64,000 nucleotides of DNA from SP197 sp965242595. GTDB taxonomy: Bacteria > Pseudomonadota > Alphaproteobacteria > SP197. Positions 9,082-17,856 of this stretch are shown one piece after another (within the stretch, counting starts at the first letter, position 1; each line of letters opens with the position of its first letter). Location of the stretch: NCBI GenBank assembly GCA_965242595.1, contig OZ251464.1, forward strand, positions 2,108,001-2,172,000. The letters are read 5' to 3'. The notes beneath the pieces were generated by a model. That model ran no database searches, was not told the DNA's origin, and was given only the letters and a program-made list of their open reading frames with translations. The position numbers were made by a program, and so were the translations under genes.

Positions 9082-10601
9082 CTTCCGCCCTCCAGGCAGG
9101 CAATGGCCCGCGCCGCCTCGCGGGCATCGTCGAACGGGCGGGTGGCGCCGCCCACGGTCTGGCCGCTCTCATGGCCCTTGCCGGCGATCACCAGCACATC
9201 GCCGGCGCCCAGCGAAGCCACCGCCCGGCGGATGGCCAGGCGGCGGTCGCCGATCTCGCAGGCGCCGGGCGCGGCCGCCAGAATCTGGCGGCGGATGGTG
9301 GCGGCGTCCTCGCCGCGCGGGTTGTCGTCGGTGACGATGGCAGCGTCGGCCAGGCGCCGGGCGATGGCGCCCATCTGTGCCCGCTTGCCGCGGTCGCGCT
9401 CGCCGCCGCAGCCGAACACCACCACCAGCCGCCCCGCCGCCGCGCCGCCACAGGGCGATGGCAGGGGCGCCATGTCGTCCCGCAGCGCGCCCAGCACGTT
9501 CTCCAGGGCGTCGGGGGTGTGGGCGTAATCGACGAACACCCGCGCGCCGGCCGGATGCCCCGGCACCGCCTCCAGCCGCCCCGGCACGCCGCGCAGCCCG
9601 CCGGCCAGGGCCAGAATCTCGCCCATATCGCAGCCTTCGGCGGCCGCCGTCATGGCGGCGGCGCACAGCATGTTCATGGCCTGGAAACGGCCGGCCAGGG
9701 GAAGCTCGACGGCCAGGCTCTGCCCGCCCCAGGCGAGGCGCAGCCGCTGCCCGCCCGCCGCCGGGCGCCGTTCCAGCAGGCGCAGATCGGCGCCCGCCCG
9801 GCCATAGGACAGGATGCGCAGCCCCCGCGCCCGGCAGCGCGCGGCCAGGGCTTCGAACGCCTCGGCATCGGCGTTCAGCACGGCGCTGCCGCCCTCCTCC
9901 ACCAGATCGAACAGGCGCGCCTTGGCCGCCAGATAGGCCGCCGGATCGCGGTGATAATCGCCGTGGTCCCGGGTCAAGTTGGTGAAGCCGGCGGCGGCGA
10001 AGGAGACGCCATCCAGGCGATGCTGATGCAGGCCGTGGCTGGAGGCCTCCACCGCCACCCGGCTGGCCCCGGCGCGGGCCAGCGCCTCCAGCTGCCGGTG
10101 CAGCGCCACCGGATCCGGGGTGGTATGGGCCAGCGGCACCCTTCCGTCCGGGCCGATGGCGCCCAGGGTGCCGATGCTGGCCGCGGCATGGCCCCGCGCC
10201 TGCCAGAACTGGCGGCAGAACTCCACCGCCGAGCTCTTGCCGTTGGTGCCGGTGACGGCGACCGCCAGCTCCGGGCGGCGGCGGTGGAAGCGGGCGCACA
10301 GCAGGGCGAAGCTGCGGCGCGGGCGCGAAGCCGCCAGCAGGGTGGCGCCGACCGGGGGCGCCTCAATGCCGTCTTTGGGGCCGTCTTTGAGGCCGTCTTC
10401 GCCGGCCAGCACGGCGACGGCGCCGTTGTTCACCGCCGCGGTGGCGAAATCGCGCCCGTCGGCCAGGCTTCCGGGCAGGGCGGCGAACAGGAAACCGCTT
10501 TCGCAGCGGCGTGAATCGGCGCACAGCCCGCGGATCTCCGCCTCCGCCTCGCCGGCGACGATGCGCGCTTCGCTGCCTTCAAGGAGCGCGGAAAGACGCA
10601 A
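9078..10601 (-). CDS. murE: UDP-MurNAc-L-Ala-D-Glu--meso-diaminopimelate ligase MurE, TTG start
   Basis: Adds the third stem residue. 507 residues. P-loop VTGTNGKSSAVEFC; THTTPDP-like substrate loop (AHTTPDPVAL); EASSHGLHQHRLDG; FTNLTRDHGDYH; VDYAHTPDALENVL; and TDDNPRGED, whose DNPR box is the meso-DAP specificity signature. The open frame extends upstream inside ftsI, but homology begins at LRLSALLEG. A TTG at 10601 lies 6 bases after GGGAGG, so that start is chosen; it overlaps the ftsI 3' end by 23 bases. An insert LKDGPKDGIE (about 10360-10400) comes from a short tandem repeat. Confidence 0.93.
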   Translation of the reverse strand: MRLSALLEGSEARIVAGEAEAEIRGLCADSRRCESGFLFAALPGSLADGRDFATAAVNNGAVAVLAGEDGLKDGPKDGIEAPPVGATLLAASRPRRSFALLCARFHRRRPELAVAVTGTNGKSSAVEFCRQFWQARGHAAASIGTLGAIGPDGRVPLAHTTPDPVALHRQLEALARAGASRVAVEASSHGLHQHRLDGVSFAAAGFTNLTRDHGDYHRDPAAYLAAKARLFDLVEEGGSAVLNADAEAFEALAARCRARGLRILSYGRAGADLRLLERRPAAGGQRLRLAWGGQSLAVELPLAGRFQAMNMLCAAAMTAAAEGCDMGEILALAGGLRGVPGRLEAVPGHPAGARVFVDYAHTPDALENVLGALRDDMAPLPSPCGGAAAGRLVVVFGCGGERDRGKRAQMGAIARRLADAAIVTDDNPRGEDAATIRRQILAAAPGACEIGDRRLAIRRAVASLGAGDVLVIAGKGHESGQTVGGATRPFDDAREAARAIACLEGGR

Positions 10602-12324
10602 GGGTCGCCTCCCATTGCTCGTCGGCGTCGCCGTCCACCGGCGGCAGGCCGGGAAAGCCGCCCTGGCGCGGGGCGATGCCCGCCAGCGGCCCGATGCGGG
10701 CGACGATCCGCCCCACGGTGGGGGCCGCGGTCCAGCCGCCGGTGGCATAGCCGTAGCTCTCCTCGATGCCCTGGGGCTCGTCGATCGAGACCAGCACCAG
10801 ATAGCGCGGATCGTCGATGGGAAAGGCGGCGGCGAAGGACGACAGCAGCCGGTCTTCGGCATAGCCGCCGGCCGGGTCCAGCTTTTCGGCCGTGCCGGTC
10901 TTCCCGCCCATGGGATAGCCTTCCACCTGCGCCTTGCGCCCGCTGCCGTAGCGCACCACCAGATGGCTCAACATGCGGATGGTGTCGGAGGTCTGCCGCG
11001 AGAGCGCGCGCTGGCCCGGCGCCACCCGGCCCGCTTCCTGCTTCAGCAGCGTCGGGCTGCGGAGCACGCCGCCGTTGACCAGGGCGGCCAGGGCCGCCAC
11101 CGCCTGGATGGGCGTTACCGCCAGCCCGTGGCCGAAGCCGATGGTCATGGTGTTGATGTCGCGCCAGACGGCGGGATAGATGGGCCGCCCGACTTCGGGC
11201 AGCTCGATCTCCACCGGGCGCAGCAGGCCGATGCGGTCCAGGAAGGCCCGCTGCGCTTCGCCGCCCACATCCAGAGCCATCAGCGCGGCGCCGATATTCG
11301 ACGAATAGACCAGGATTTCGGGCAGCGACAGCCAGCGGTTCCTGGGCTTGTAGTCGCGGATGGTGAAACGGGCGACCCGCAGCGGCTGCGAGGCGTCGTA
11401 GCCGCCCGCCAGATCGATCACGCCGTTCTCCAGCGCCATGGCGGCCGTGAACAGCTTGAAGATCGACCCCAGCTCATAGACCCCCAGCGTGGCGCGGTTG
11501 AAGCGGCTTTCGGGCGCGGAGGCTGCGGGACGATTGGGGTTGAAATCGGGCAGCGAGACCATCGCCAGAACCTCGCCGCTATCGACGTCCAGCACGATCC
11601 CGCTGCCGCCGACGGCATGGAAGGTTTCCACCGTGGTCGCCAGTTCCTCGCGCACCGCCTGCTGAAAACGCACATCGAGGGCCAGCGCCAGGGGCTGGCC
11701 GCCCGCCGCCGCCCGCGCCCGCAGCTCGTCCTCCAGCGCCCGTTCCACCCCCGCCAGGCCGCGCCGGTCGATGTCGGTAAAGCCGACCACATGGGCGGCC
11801 AGCGCGCCCTGCGGATAAATCCGCCGCTGCTCGCGCCGGAAGGAGATGCCCGGCAGGCCCAGGGCGTGGATCGCGGCCTGCTGGCCCGGGGTCAGCCCGC
11901 GCTCGATCCAGACGAAGCCGCGCTCGCCGGCCAGCGCCTTGCGCAGCCGCTCGCGGTCCAGCTCCGGCAGGATGCGGACCAGGGCGGCGGCGGTCTCGGC
12001 GGCATCCAGAACCCGGCGCGGCTCTGCGTAAAGCGACGCGATCGGCAGATCGGTGGCCAGCAGATTGTCGTTGCGGTCGGTGATATCGACCCGGCCCGCC
12101 GGCGCCGGCGCCCCGGCGAACGCCCCGTCCGCCGGCACCGGCGCCGTCATCGCCATCACCAGGCGGGTGGCGATGGTGGCGAAGGCGGCCACGAACGCCA
12201 GCGCCACCACGATCATGCGCGCCCGGCACAATGTCACAGCGGGGCTGTATTCGCCCCGGGCGGCGGCGGGGCTGCATCCGCCCCGGGCCGCAGCGGATGT
12301 TGTAGATGTGGGGGCGCTCACCAT
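10579..12324 (-). CDS. ftsI: Septal peptidoglycan D,D-transpeptidase FtsI (PBP3)
   Basis: Class B penicillin-binding protein that cross-links septal peptidoglycan with FtsW. 581 residues: a short cytoplasmic N-terminus, one membrane anchor (about residues 37-58), a pedestal domain with GRVDITDRN, then the transpeptidase. Catalytic boxes: Ser-x-x-Lys in LGSIFKLF (Ser about residue 287), YSSNIGAA (SxN) and GGKTGTAEK (KTG). The ATG at 12324 overlaps the ftsL stop by 7 bases. The N-terminal 35 residues contain a small near-duplication (ARGGCSPAAARGEYSPA) from a short DNA repeat at 12240-12290. Confidence 0.96.
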   Translation of the reverse strand: MVSAPTSTTSAAARGGCSPAAARGEYSPAVTLCRARMIVVALAFVAAFATIATRLVMAMTAPVPADGAFAGAPAPAGRVDITDRNDNLLATDLPIASLYAEPRRVLDAAETAAALVRILPELDRERLRKALAGERGFVWIERGLTPGQQAAIHALGLPGISFRREQRRIYPQGALAAHVVGFTDIDRRGLAGVERALEDELRARAAAGGQPLALALDVRFQQAVREELATTVETFHAVGGSGIVLDVDSGEVLAMVSLPDFNPNRPAASAPESRFNRATLGVYELGSIFKLFTAAMALENGVIDLAGGYDASQPLRVARFTIRDYKPRNRWLSLPEILVYSSNIGAALMALDVGGEAQRAFLDRIGLLRPVEIELPEVGRPIYPAVWRDINTMTIGFGHGLAVTPIQAVAALAALVNGGVLRSPTLLKQEAGRVAPGQRALSRQTSDTIRMLSHLVVRYGSGRKAQVEGYPMGGKTGTAEKLDPAGGYAEDRLLSSFAAAFPIDDPRYLVLVSIDEPQGIEESYGYATGGWTAAPTVGRIVARIGPLAGIAPRQGGFPGLPPVDGDADEQWEATLASFRAP

Positions 12325-12674
12325 CCCTCCCCCTCCAGCGCGGCGGCGGTCGCGCCCGCCACCGGCTCCCGGTCAGGAGTTAGCGCCGGGCCGGAGGCCG
12401 GACTCAGGGGCAGATCCGCCAGCCGCGCCATGCGGGCGGGCGCCACCGGCGCCAGATCCAGATGGCGCCGGGCCAGGCCCGCCAATCGCTCGGGGCGGCG
12501 CAGGTAATCCCATTCGGCGCGCAGGATGCGGATCTGCTCGTGGCTCTCGGCGGTTTCGCGCTCGATGCGCGCCAGTTCCTCTTCCCGCCCGTGGCGCTCG
12601 TATTTCAGCCAGAAGGCGGAGGTGGCCGCCAGCAGGGCCAGCAGCGCCCATCCCGCCATGGCGCGGACGGTCAT
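12318..12674 (-). CDS. ftsL: Cell division protein FtsL
   Basis: Small bitopic divisome protein. 118 residues: cytoplasmic stub MTVRAM, one transmembrane segment (AGWALLALLAATSAFWLKY), then a charged coiled-coil stretch of about 45 residues (EELARIERETAESHEQIRILRAEW) and the FtsL-like YLRRPERLAGLARRHLDLAP motif near the end of the coil. Identity rests on this architecture and on the rsmH-ftsL-ftsI position, since FtsL sequences are poorly conserved. The ATG at 12674 overlaps the rsmH stop by 4 bases (ATGA); an ATG 15 bases upstream is less likely. Confidence 0.92.
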   Translation of the reverse strand: MTVRAMAGWALLALLAATSAFWLKYERHGREEELARIERETAESHEQIRILRAEWDYLRRPERLAGLARRHLDLAPVAPARMARLADLPLSPASGPALTPDREPVAGATAAALEGEGW

Positions 12675-13624
12675 GCCGCCTGCCGCCATGGCGGCGCCGC
12701 GGTGCGCTGGGCGGCGCGCAGGCGGGCGGAACGGGCGCGGCGATTGGCGGCGATCTCGCCGCCGTCCGGGCGCAGCGGGCGCGGGCGCAGCAGGCGGAAG
12801 GTGGCGGCCTTTCCCGGCGGCGGCGGCGGCAGATGGCGGCTGGGCGCGGCCAGGCGGCCGCTGCGCTCGGCCAGGAAACGCTTGACGATCCGGTCTTCCA
12901 GGGAATGGAAGGCGATGACGACCAGCCGCCCGCCCTCGCGCAGCACCGCCTCGGCGGCGGCGAGCCCCCGTTCCAGCTCGCCCAGCTCGTCGTTCACCCA
13001 GATGCGCAGCGCCTGGAAGGTCCGCGTGGCGGGGTCGATGCCGTCCCGCCCGCGCCCGACCGCGCCGCGCACGATGCGGGCCAGTTGCAAGGTGCCGGCG
13101 ATGGGCCGGGCGGCCACGATGGCCCGCGCCACCGCGCGAGCGCGACGTTCCTCGCCGAAGCGGGCGACGATCGCCGCCAGCTCCGCCTCGTCCAGGCGGT
13201 TGACGGCCTCGTCCGCGCCGGGGCCTGCGCCCTCCATGCGCCCCCCTTCCATGCGCATATCCAGCGGGCCGTCATGGCGGAAGGAAAAGCCGCGCCGCGC
13301 CTGGTCCAGCTGCATGGAGGAGACGCCCAGATCGAACACCACCCCGTCCACCGGGGCGCCGATGCGGCAGGCGACCATGGCCTCCAGACGGGAGAAGCGG
13401 CCCTGGCACAGCTCCAGCCGCCCGCCCTGGCTGCGCGCCAGCTCCCGCCCGCGGGCGATGGCTTCCGGGTCGCGGTCGATGGCCAGAACACGGCAGTCGG
13501 CCGCCTCCAGCAGGGCGGCGCTGATGCCGCCGCCGCCGAAGGTGGCATCGACCAGAATGGCTCCGTCCTGCGGCAGCAGGCAGGCCAGCACGCCTTCGAC
13601 CAGCACGGAGCGGTGGCCGCTCAT
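12671..13624 (-). CDS. rsmH: 16S rRNA (cytosine1402-N4)-methyltransferase RsmH (MraW)
   Basis: SAM-dependent methyltransferase adding the N4-methyl of m4Cm1402 in the 16S rRNA decoding centre. 317 residues. Opening GHRSVLVEGVL; SAM motif VDATFGGGGIS; LAIDRDPEA; VVFDLGVSSMQLDQARRGFS; GPLDMRM; TRTFQALRIWVNDEL; VIAFHSLEDRIVKRF. The tail has the usual NRRARSARLRAA. The ATG at 13624 overlaps the mraZ stop by 4 bases. Confidence 0.97.
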   Translation of the reverse strand: MSGHRSVLVEGVLACLLPQDGAILVDATFGGGGISAALLEAADCRVLAIDRDPEAIARGRELARSQGGRLELCQGRFSRLEAMVACRIGAPVDGVVFDLGVSSMQLDQARRGFSFRHDGPLDMRMEGGRMEGAGPGADEAVNRLDEAELAAIVARFGEERRARAVARAIVAARPIAGTLQLARIVRGAVGRGRDGIDPATRTFQALRIWVNDELGELERGLAAAEAVLREGGRLVVIAFHSLEDRIVKRFLAERSGRLAAPSRHLPPPPPGKAATFRLLRPRPLRPDGGEIAANRRARSARLRAAQRTAAPPWRQAA

Positions 13625-14106
13625 CCCTCCCCCCCAGGGGGTGCAGGGGATGCTGTGTCCCCTGCGGCCAGGCGGTGGCGCAGCCTGGCGCCGTTGTCCA
13701 CCATGCGGCGGAACGATTGCTGGCTATAGGCCAGGCCGGCCTCCGGCTCCCACATCTGGAAGAACGACCCCCGCCCCAGGAAGCAGACCTTGTCGGCGAT
13801 ATGGGCAAAGGCGCGCAGATCGTCGGGCAGCACGATGCGGCCTTCGTTGTCGAGGCCGAGATAGCGCCCGGCGCTGAAGATGGCGCCCGGATAGTCTTCG
13901 TCTTCGTCGCCGAACGGGTCGCTGCTCTGGGCCAGGCGCGCGATCGCTTCCGGCAGATAGACGTCCAGCGCCTCGTGCTTTCTCAGCGAGGGCATGGCAT
14001 AGGCGCTGGAGATCTCGACACCGAAGGCGGCGCGGAATTGCGCCGGCACGGACACCCGTCCCTTGCGGTCGATCCGGTTGACGTGCGCGCCGATGAAAAC
14101 TCGCAC
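13621..14106 (-). CDS. mraZ: Transcriptional regulator MraZ, GTG start
   Basis: DNA-binding autoregulator of the dcw cluster with two SpoVT/AbrB-type half-domains. 161 residues. Domain 1: FIGAHVNRIDRKGRVSVPAQFR; domain 2: YLGLDNEGRIVLPDDLRAF, each with the conserved D-xx-GR core. The open frame reaches further upstream, but family homology starts at VRVFIGAH and a GTG at 14106 follows GGGAGGGGAG, so that start is taken. It is first in the operon, and four TGGGN boxes lie 87-121 bases upstream. Confidence 0.94.
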   Translation of the reverse strand: MRVFIGAHVNRIDRKGRVSVPAQFRAAFGVEISSAYAMPSLRKHEALDVYLPEAIARLAQSSDPFGDEDEDYPGAIFSAGRYLGLDNEGRIVLPDDLRAFAHIADKVCFLGRGSFFQMWEPEAGLAYSQQSFRRMVDNGARLRHRLAAGDTASPAPPGGEG

Positions 14107-14192
14107 GGTCTCCCCTCCCTTGGCCCCCTCCCCCGGCCCGCCCGCTCCGGAACGACGAGTCCGGTCGCAGAGGTCGGGCTTTGTCCCCGATT

Positions 14193-14227
14193 TGGGACGC
14201 AATGGGCATACATGGGAATCTATGGGC
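14193..14227 (+). promoter_or_regulatory. Four MraZ-type TGGGN boxes with 10-bp period
   Basis: On the plus strand TGGGA (14193), TGGGC (14203), TGGGA (14213) and TGGGC (14223) recur at exactly 10-base steps, i.e. TGGGN separated by 5 bases. This matches the operator described for MraZ in E. coli, which has three such repeats. The boxes lie between rnpB and mraZ and read opposite to the mraZ coding strand. Direct sequence observation; function by homology. Confidence 0.8.
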
Positions 14228-14233
14228 AAGCAA
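14205..14233 (-). promoter_or_regulatory. Putative dcw operon promoter overlapping the MraZ boxes
   Basis: On the minus strand TTGCTT (complement of 14228-14233) is followed after 17 bases by TATGCC (complement of 14205-14210), a plausible sigma70-type pair. The spacer and the -10 element are covered by the TGGGN boxes, so MraZ binding would be expected to compete with RNA polymerase. Predicted start near 14198, about 90 bases before the mraZ GTG. Inferred from pattern only. Confidence 0.45.
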
Positions 14234-14454
14234 GCCACCAGACCCGCAAAACACGCTCCCGGCGCGCGCAGTTCTGCCCGGATCGCGCCACCGTCTCGTC
14301 TTCGCCGTCGCGCGCCACAACATCTTGTGGCGGGATCGCGTCATGCTCGTCACATGCGGTGGACGCGACCCGATCTTGTTTTGTTCTCGCCCTTTTTGCG
14401 CCCATTTGCGCCATGACGGCGGCCACCGGGCGCAAAATGTGCGAATCGGGGGCG
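14234..14454. other. Non-coding gap between dcw promoter and rnpB
   Basis: No credible gene. It contains a relatively A+T-rich patch around 14380-14400 and short GCGCA and GCGAATCGGG repeats at 14400-14462, just past the rnpB 3' end. No clear stem followed by a T-run is seen, so the rnpB terminator is not identified. Confidence 0.5.
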
Positions 14455-14880
<426 letters not shown>

Positions 14881-14894
14881 CCCGCCGCCGCCCG

Positions 14895-15719
14895 TCAATC
14901 TCCCGGGGCCGATGTCCCAGGGTCAACGTCTCCGCCCCCAGCGCCGCATTGCGCCAGCAGGGCGGCCAGCCTGGCGCGGGTTTCGTCATCGGCGCGCCCG
15001 TCCACGCGCCAGGGCCGGAAATGGCGCTGAAAGGCCCTGACCACGGCGGCCGTCCCGGCGCCGAAGCGCCCGTCCACCGCCACCCCATAGCCGAAACCTG
15101 CCAGCTCGGCCTGCAACGCCGCCACCGCCGCTCCGCATTCGCCCCAGCCGCAGGCCGGGCCTGCCGCCCCCGCTGTCGCCTCTGTCGTGGGAGGCCACAG
15201 CCCGATCCCCTCCCGCGCCAGCCATCGCCAGTCGAACAGCTCGCCGGGGTCGCGCTTGCGGGCGGGCGCCACATCGGCATGGGCCAGCACATGGCGGGGC
15301 GGGATCGGGTGGCGGGCCAGAATGGCGTGGCAGAGCGCCGCCACTTCCGCCATCTGGCGGGGCGGAAAGGGGCGATAGCCCAGATCGTGGCCGGGATTGA
15401 CGATCTCGATGCCGATGGAGGCGCTGTTGATGTCCTCCCGCCCGCGCCAGCTGGCCCGCCCGGCATGCCAGGCGCGGCGCCCTTCCGGCACCAGCCGGGC
15501 GATGGCGCCGTCTTCCGCCACCAGATAATGGGCGCTGACGCCGGACGCCCCGTCCCGCAGCCTGGCCAGCGCCGCCTGGCCGGTCCTCATGCCGGTATAG
15601 TGCAGGATCAGCATGTCCACCGCCTCCACCCCCGACCCTGGCCGGCGCGGGCCGTGATTGGGCGAAGGCGCTTCGACGACGGTCACGGCGGCAAGCTCCC
15701 CCGGCAACCGGAACATCAT
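14895..15719 (-). CDS. N-acetylmuramoyl-L-alanine amidase (AmpD-like) with peptidoglycan-binding domain
   Basis: Zinc amidase (amidase_2 fold) cleaving the MurNAc-L-Ala bond of peptidoglycan or anhydro-muropeptides. 274 residues. Zn ligand region LILHYTGM; SAHYLVAEDG; RRAWHAG; INSASIGIEIVNPGHD; HADVAPARKRDPGELFDW with the second His and the catalytic KxD. The C-terminal 75 residues match a PG_binding_1 domain (VAALQAELAGFGY, FGAGTAAVVRAFQRHF). No signal peptide is evident from the chosen ATG (15719, adjacent ATG at 15716), pointing to muropeptide recycling, though an upstream start cannot be excluded. Divergent from the EF-G-like gene. Confidence 0.88.
   Translation of the reverse strand: MMFRLPGELAAVTVVEAPSPNHGPRRPGSGVEAVDMLILHYTGMRTGQAALARLRDGASGVSAHYLVAEDGAIARLVPEGRRAWHAGRASWRGREDINSASIGIEIVNPGHDLGYRPFPPRQMAEVAALCHAILARHPIPPRHVLAHADVAPARKRDPGELFDWRWLAREGIGLWPPTTEATAGAAGPACGWGECGAAVAALQAELAGFGYGVAVDGRFGAGTAAVVRAFQRHFRPWRVDGRADDETRARLAALLAQCGAGGGDVDPGTSAPGD
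14897..14926 (-). promoter_or_regulatory. Putative rnpB promoter inside the amidase 3' end
   Basis: Minus-strand TTGACC (complement of 14921-14926) and GAGATT (complement of 14897-14902) with an 18-base spacer sit over the last ten codons and stop of the upstream amidase gene. The predicted start near 14889 is a few bases before the rnpB 5' end. Pattern-based inference. Confidence 0.45.
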
Positions 15720-15798
15720 ACCCGTCGCCAGCCACCCCGGCGCCACCCTTGCGCCGCCACGGCGCGTCGCACTACCGTCGCCGCCGCAAGAGGGGGCC

Positions 15799-17853
15799 AT
15801 GTCCGATATGTCCGATAGCACTGCTGCTGGCGCCGAAAGGCGCAATATCGCCCTGGTGGGGCCGTCGCTGGGCGGCAAGACCACGCTGCTGGAAAGCATG
15901 CTGTTCGCCGCCGGGGCCATCCACCGCAAGGGTTCGGTCAAGGAGGGCAGCACGGTGGGCGATCACGCCCCGGAAGCGCGCGAGCGCGCCATGAGCACGG
16001 AGGTGAGCGCGGCCCATGCCAGCTTCGAGGGCGTCGGGCTGAACCTGCTGGACTGCCCGGGTTCCATCGAATTGCAGGCCGAGGCGCGGGGCGCGGCGAT
16101 GGGCGCCGATGCCGCCGTGGTGGTCTATGAGCCGGCCCTGGAACGGACGGCGACCCTGGCCCCCATCTTCCGCTTCCTGGAAGACAACCGCATCCCCCAC
16201 ATGGTCTTCGTCAACAAGATGGACCGCACCGCGGTGGCGATGCGCGATCTGGTCCCCGCCATGCAGGAGGTTTCGGCCACGCCGCTGCTGACGACCCAGG
16301 TGCCGGTGCGCGAAGGCGAGGAGGTGACGGGCTATGTCGATCTGCTGACCCGGGACGCCTATGCCTACCGCCCCGGGGCGGCTTCGGAAGCCATCGCCAT
16401 GCCCGAAGGCGTCAAGGCGCGCGAGGAGGAGGCGCGCACCACGATGCTGGAGGCCCTGGCCGATTTCGACGACGACCTGATGATGCAGCTGCTGGAAGAC
16501 GAAACCCCTTCGGTGGCCGAGGTCCGGGCCCATCTGCGCCAGGCCTTCGCCGATGGCGCCATCGCGCCGGTGCTGATCGGCGCCGCCGAGCGGGAAAACG
16601 GCGTCCGCCGCCTGCTGCAGGAGATCGTGGCCTGGACGCCGCCGCCGCAGAGCGCCGCAGAGCGCCACGGCCTGGAAGGCGCCCCGGCCGCTCAGGTGCT
16701 GAAGACCTTCAACACCCAGCACGGCGGCAAGCTTTCGCTGGCGCGCGTCTGGCGCGGCACCGTCAAGGACGGCGAAAGCGTCAATGGCGAGCGCATCGGC
16801 GGCATCTACCGCATGATGGGCGGCGCCCAGGAGAAGATCGCCGCCGCCAGCGCCGGCGACATCGTCGCCCTGGCCAGGCTGGACAAGGCGCGCACCGGCG
16901 ACACCCTGCTGGTCGGCAGCGCCCCTCCCGACGACGACGCCTGCTATCCCCGCGCCGCGCCGCTGCCGCGCCTCTACGGCCGCGCCATTCACGCCGCAAA
17001 GCGCAACGACGAGGTCAAGATGGCGACGGCGCTCCAGCGCATCCACGAGGAAGACCCCTCGCTGGAACCGGAACAGGACGCCGGCCTGAACCAGCTGGTG
17101 CTGTGGGGCCAGGGCGACATGCACCTCCAGATCGCCTTCGCCAGGCTGGCCCAGCGTTACGGCGTGGAGATCGCCTCCGCCCGCCCGCGCGTGCCCTATC
17201 GCGAGGCGATCCGCAAGGCCACCACCCAGCACGGGCGCTTCAAGCGCCAGACCGGGGGCAGCGGCATGTTCGGCGACGTCCAGATCGACATCCGCCCGCT
17301 GCCGCGCGGCAGTGGCTTCCAGTTCACCAACGCGGTCACCGGCGGCAACATTCCGCGCCAATACATCCCGGCCGTGGAAGCCGGCGTGAAGGAATATCTG
17401 GAACGGGGGCCGCTGGGCTTCCCGGTGGTGGATGTGGCCGTGAAGGTGTTCGACGGCAAGCACCACGACGTGGATTCCAACGAGATGGCCTTCAAGCTGG
17501 CCGCCCGCGTCGCCATGACCGAGGGCATGCCGCAATGCGCCCCGGTGCTGCTGGAACCCATCGTCAAGGTGACCGTCCACGCCCCCAGCGCCGCCACCTC
17601 GCGGGTGCAGCAGCTGATCACCGGGCGGCGCGGACAGCTGCTGGGCTTCGAGGCGCGCGAGGGCTGGAAGGGCTGGGACAGCGTCACCGCCCACATGCCC
17701 CAGGGCGAAACCCAGGATCTGATCGGCGAGCTGCGCTCGCTCACCCAGGGCGCCGGCTCCTTCACCATCGCCTTCGAGCGCCTGCAGGAGCTCACCGGGC
17801 GCGAGGCCGACCGCATCGTCCAGGAACGCCGCGAACAGCTGGAAGCCGCCTGA
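15799..17853 (+). CDS. Elongation factor G-like GTPase (DxPGS type)
   Basis: Translational GTPase-like protein, 684 residues, with the five EF-G domains. G1 GPSLGGKT (residues 21-28), G3 DCPGS (about 85-89), G4 NKMD (about 139-142); later domain-III/IV features such as VLWGQGDMHLQIA and TGGNIPRQYIPAVEAGVKE, and domain V ending TSRVQQLITGRRGQLLG. Canonical EF-G has D-T-P-G-H in G3; here the catalytic His is Ser, as in a known group of bacterial EF-G-like proteins that coexist with a normal fusA. It is probably not the housekeeping EF-G. The ATG at 15799 follows AGAGGGGG. Function undefined. Confidence 0.9.
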   Translation: MSDMSDSTAAGAERRNIALVGPSLGGKTTLLESMLFAAGAIHRKGSVKEGSTVGDHAPEARERAMSTEVSAAHASFEGVGLNLLDCPGSIELQAEARGAAMGADAAVVVYEPALERTATLAPIFRFLEDNRIPHMVFVNKMDRTAVAMRDLVPAMQEVSATPLLTTQVPVREGEEVTGYVDLLTRDAYAYRPGAASEAIAMPEGVKAREEEARTTMLEALADFDDDLMMQLLEDETPSVAEVRAHLRQAFADGAIAPVLIGAAERENGVRRLLQEIVAWTPPPQSAAERHGLEGAPAAQVLKTFNTQHGGKLSLARVWRGTVKDGESVNGERIGGIYRMMGGAQEKIAAASAGDIVALARLDKARTGDTLLVGSAPPDDDACYPRAAPLPRLYGRAIHAAKRNDEVKMATALQRIHEEDPSLEPEQDAGLNQLVLWGQGDMHLQIAFARLAQRYGVEIASARPRVPYREAIRKATTQHGRFKRQTGGSGMFGDVQIDIRPLPRGSGFQFTNAVTGGNIPRQYIPAVEAGVKEYLERGPLGFPVVDVAVKVFDGKHHDVDSNEMAFKLAARVAMTEGMPQCAPVLLEPIVKVTVHAPSAATSRVQQLITGRRGQLLGFEAREGWKGWDSVTAHMPQGETQDLIGELRSLTQGAGSFTIAFERLQELTGREADRIVQERREQLEAA

Positions 17854-17856
17854 AAG

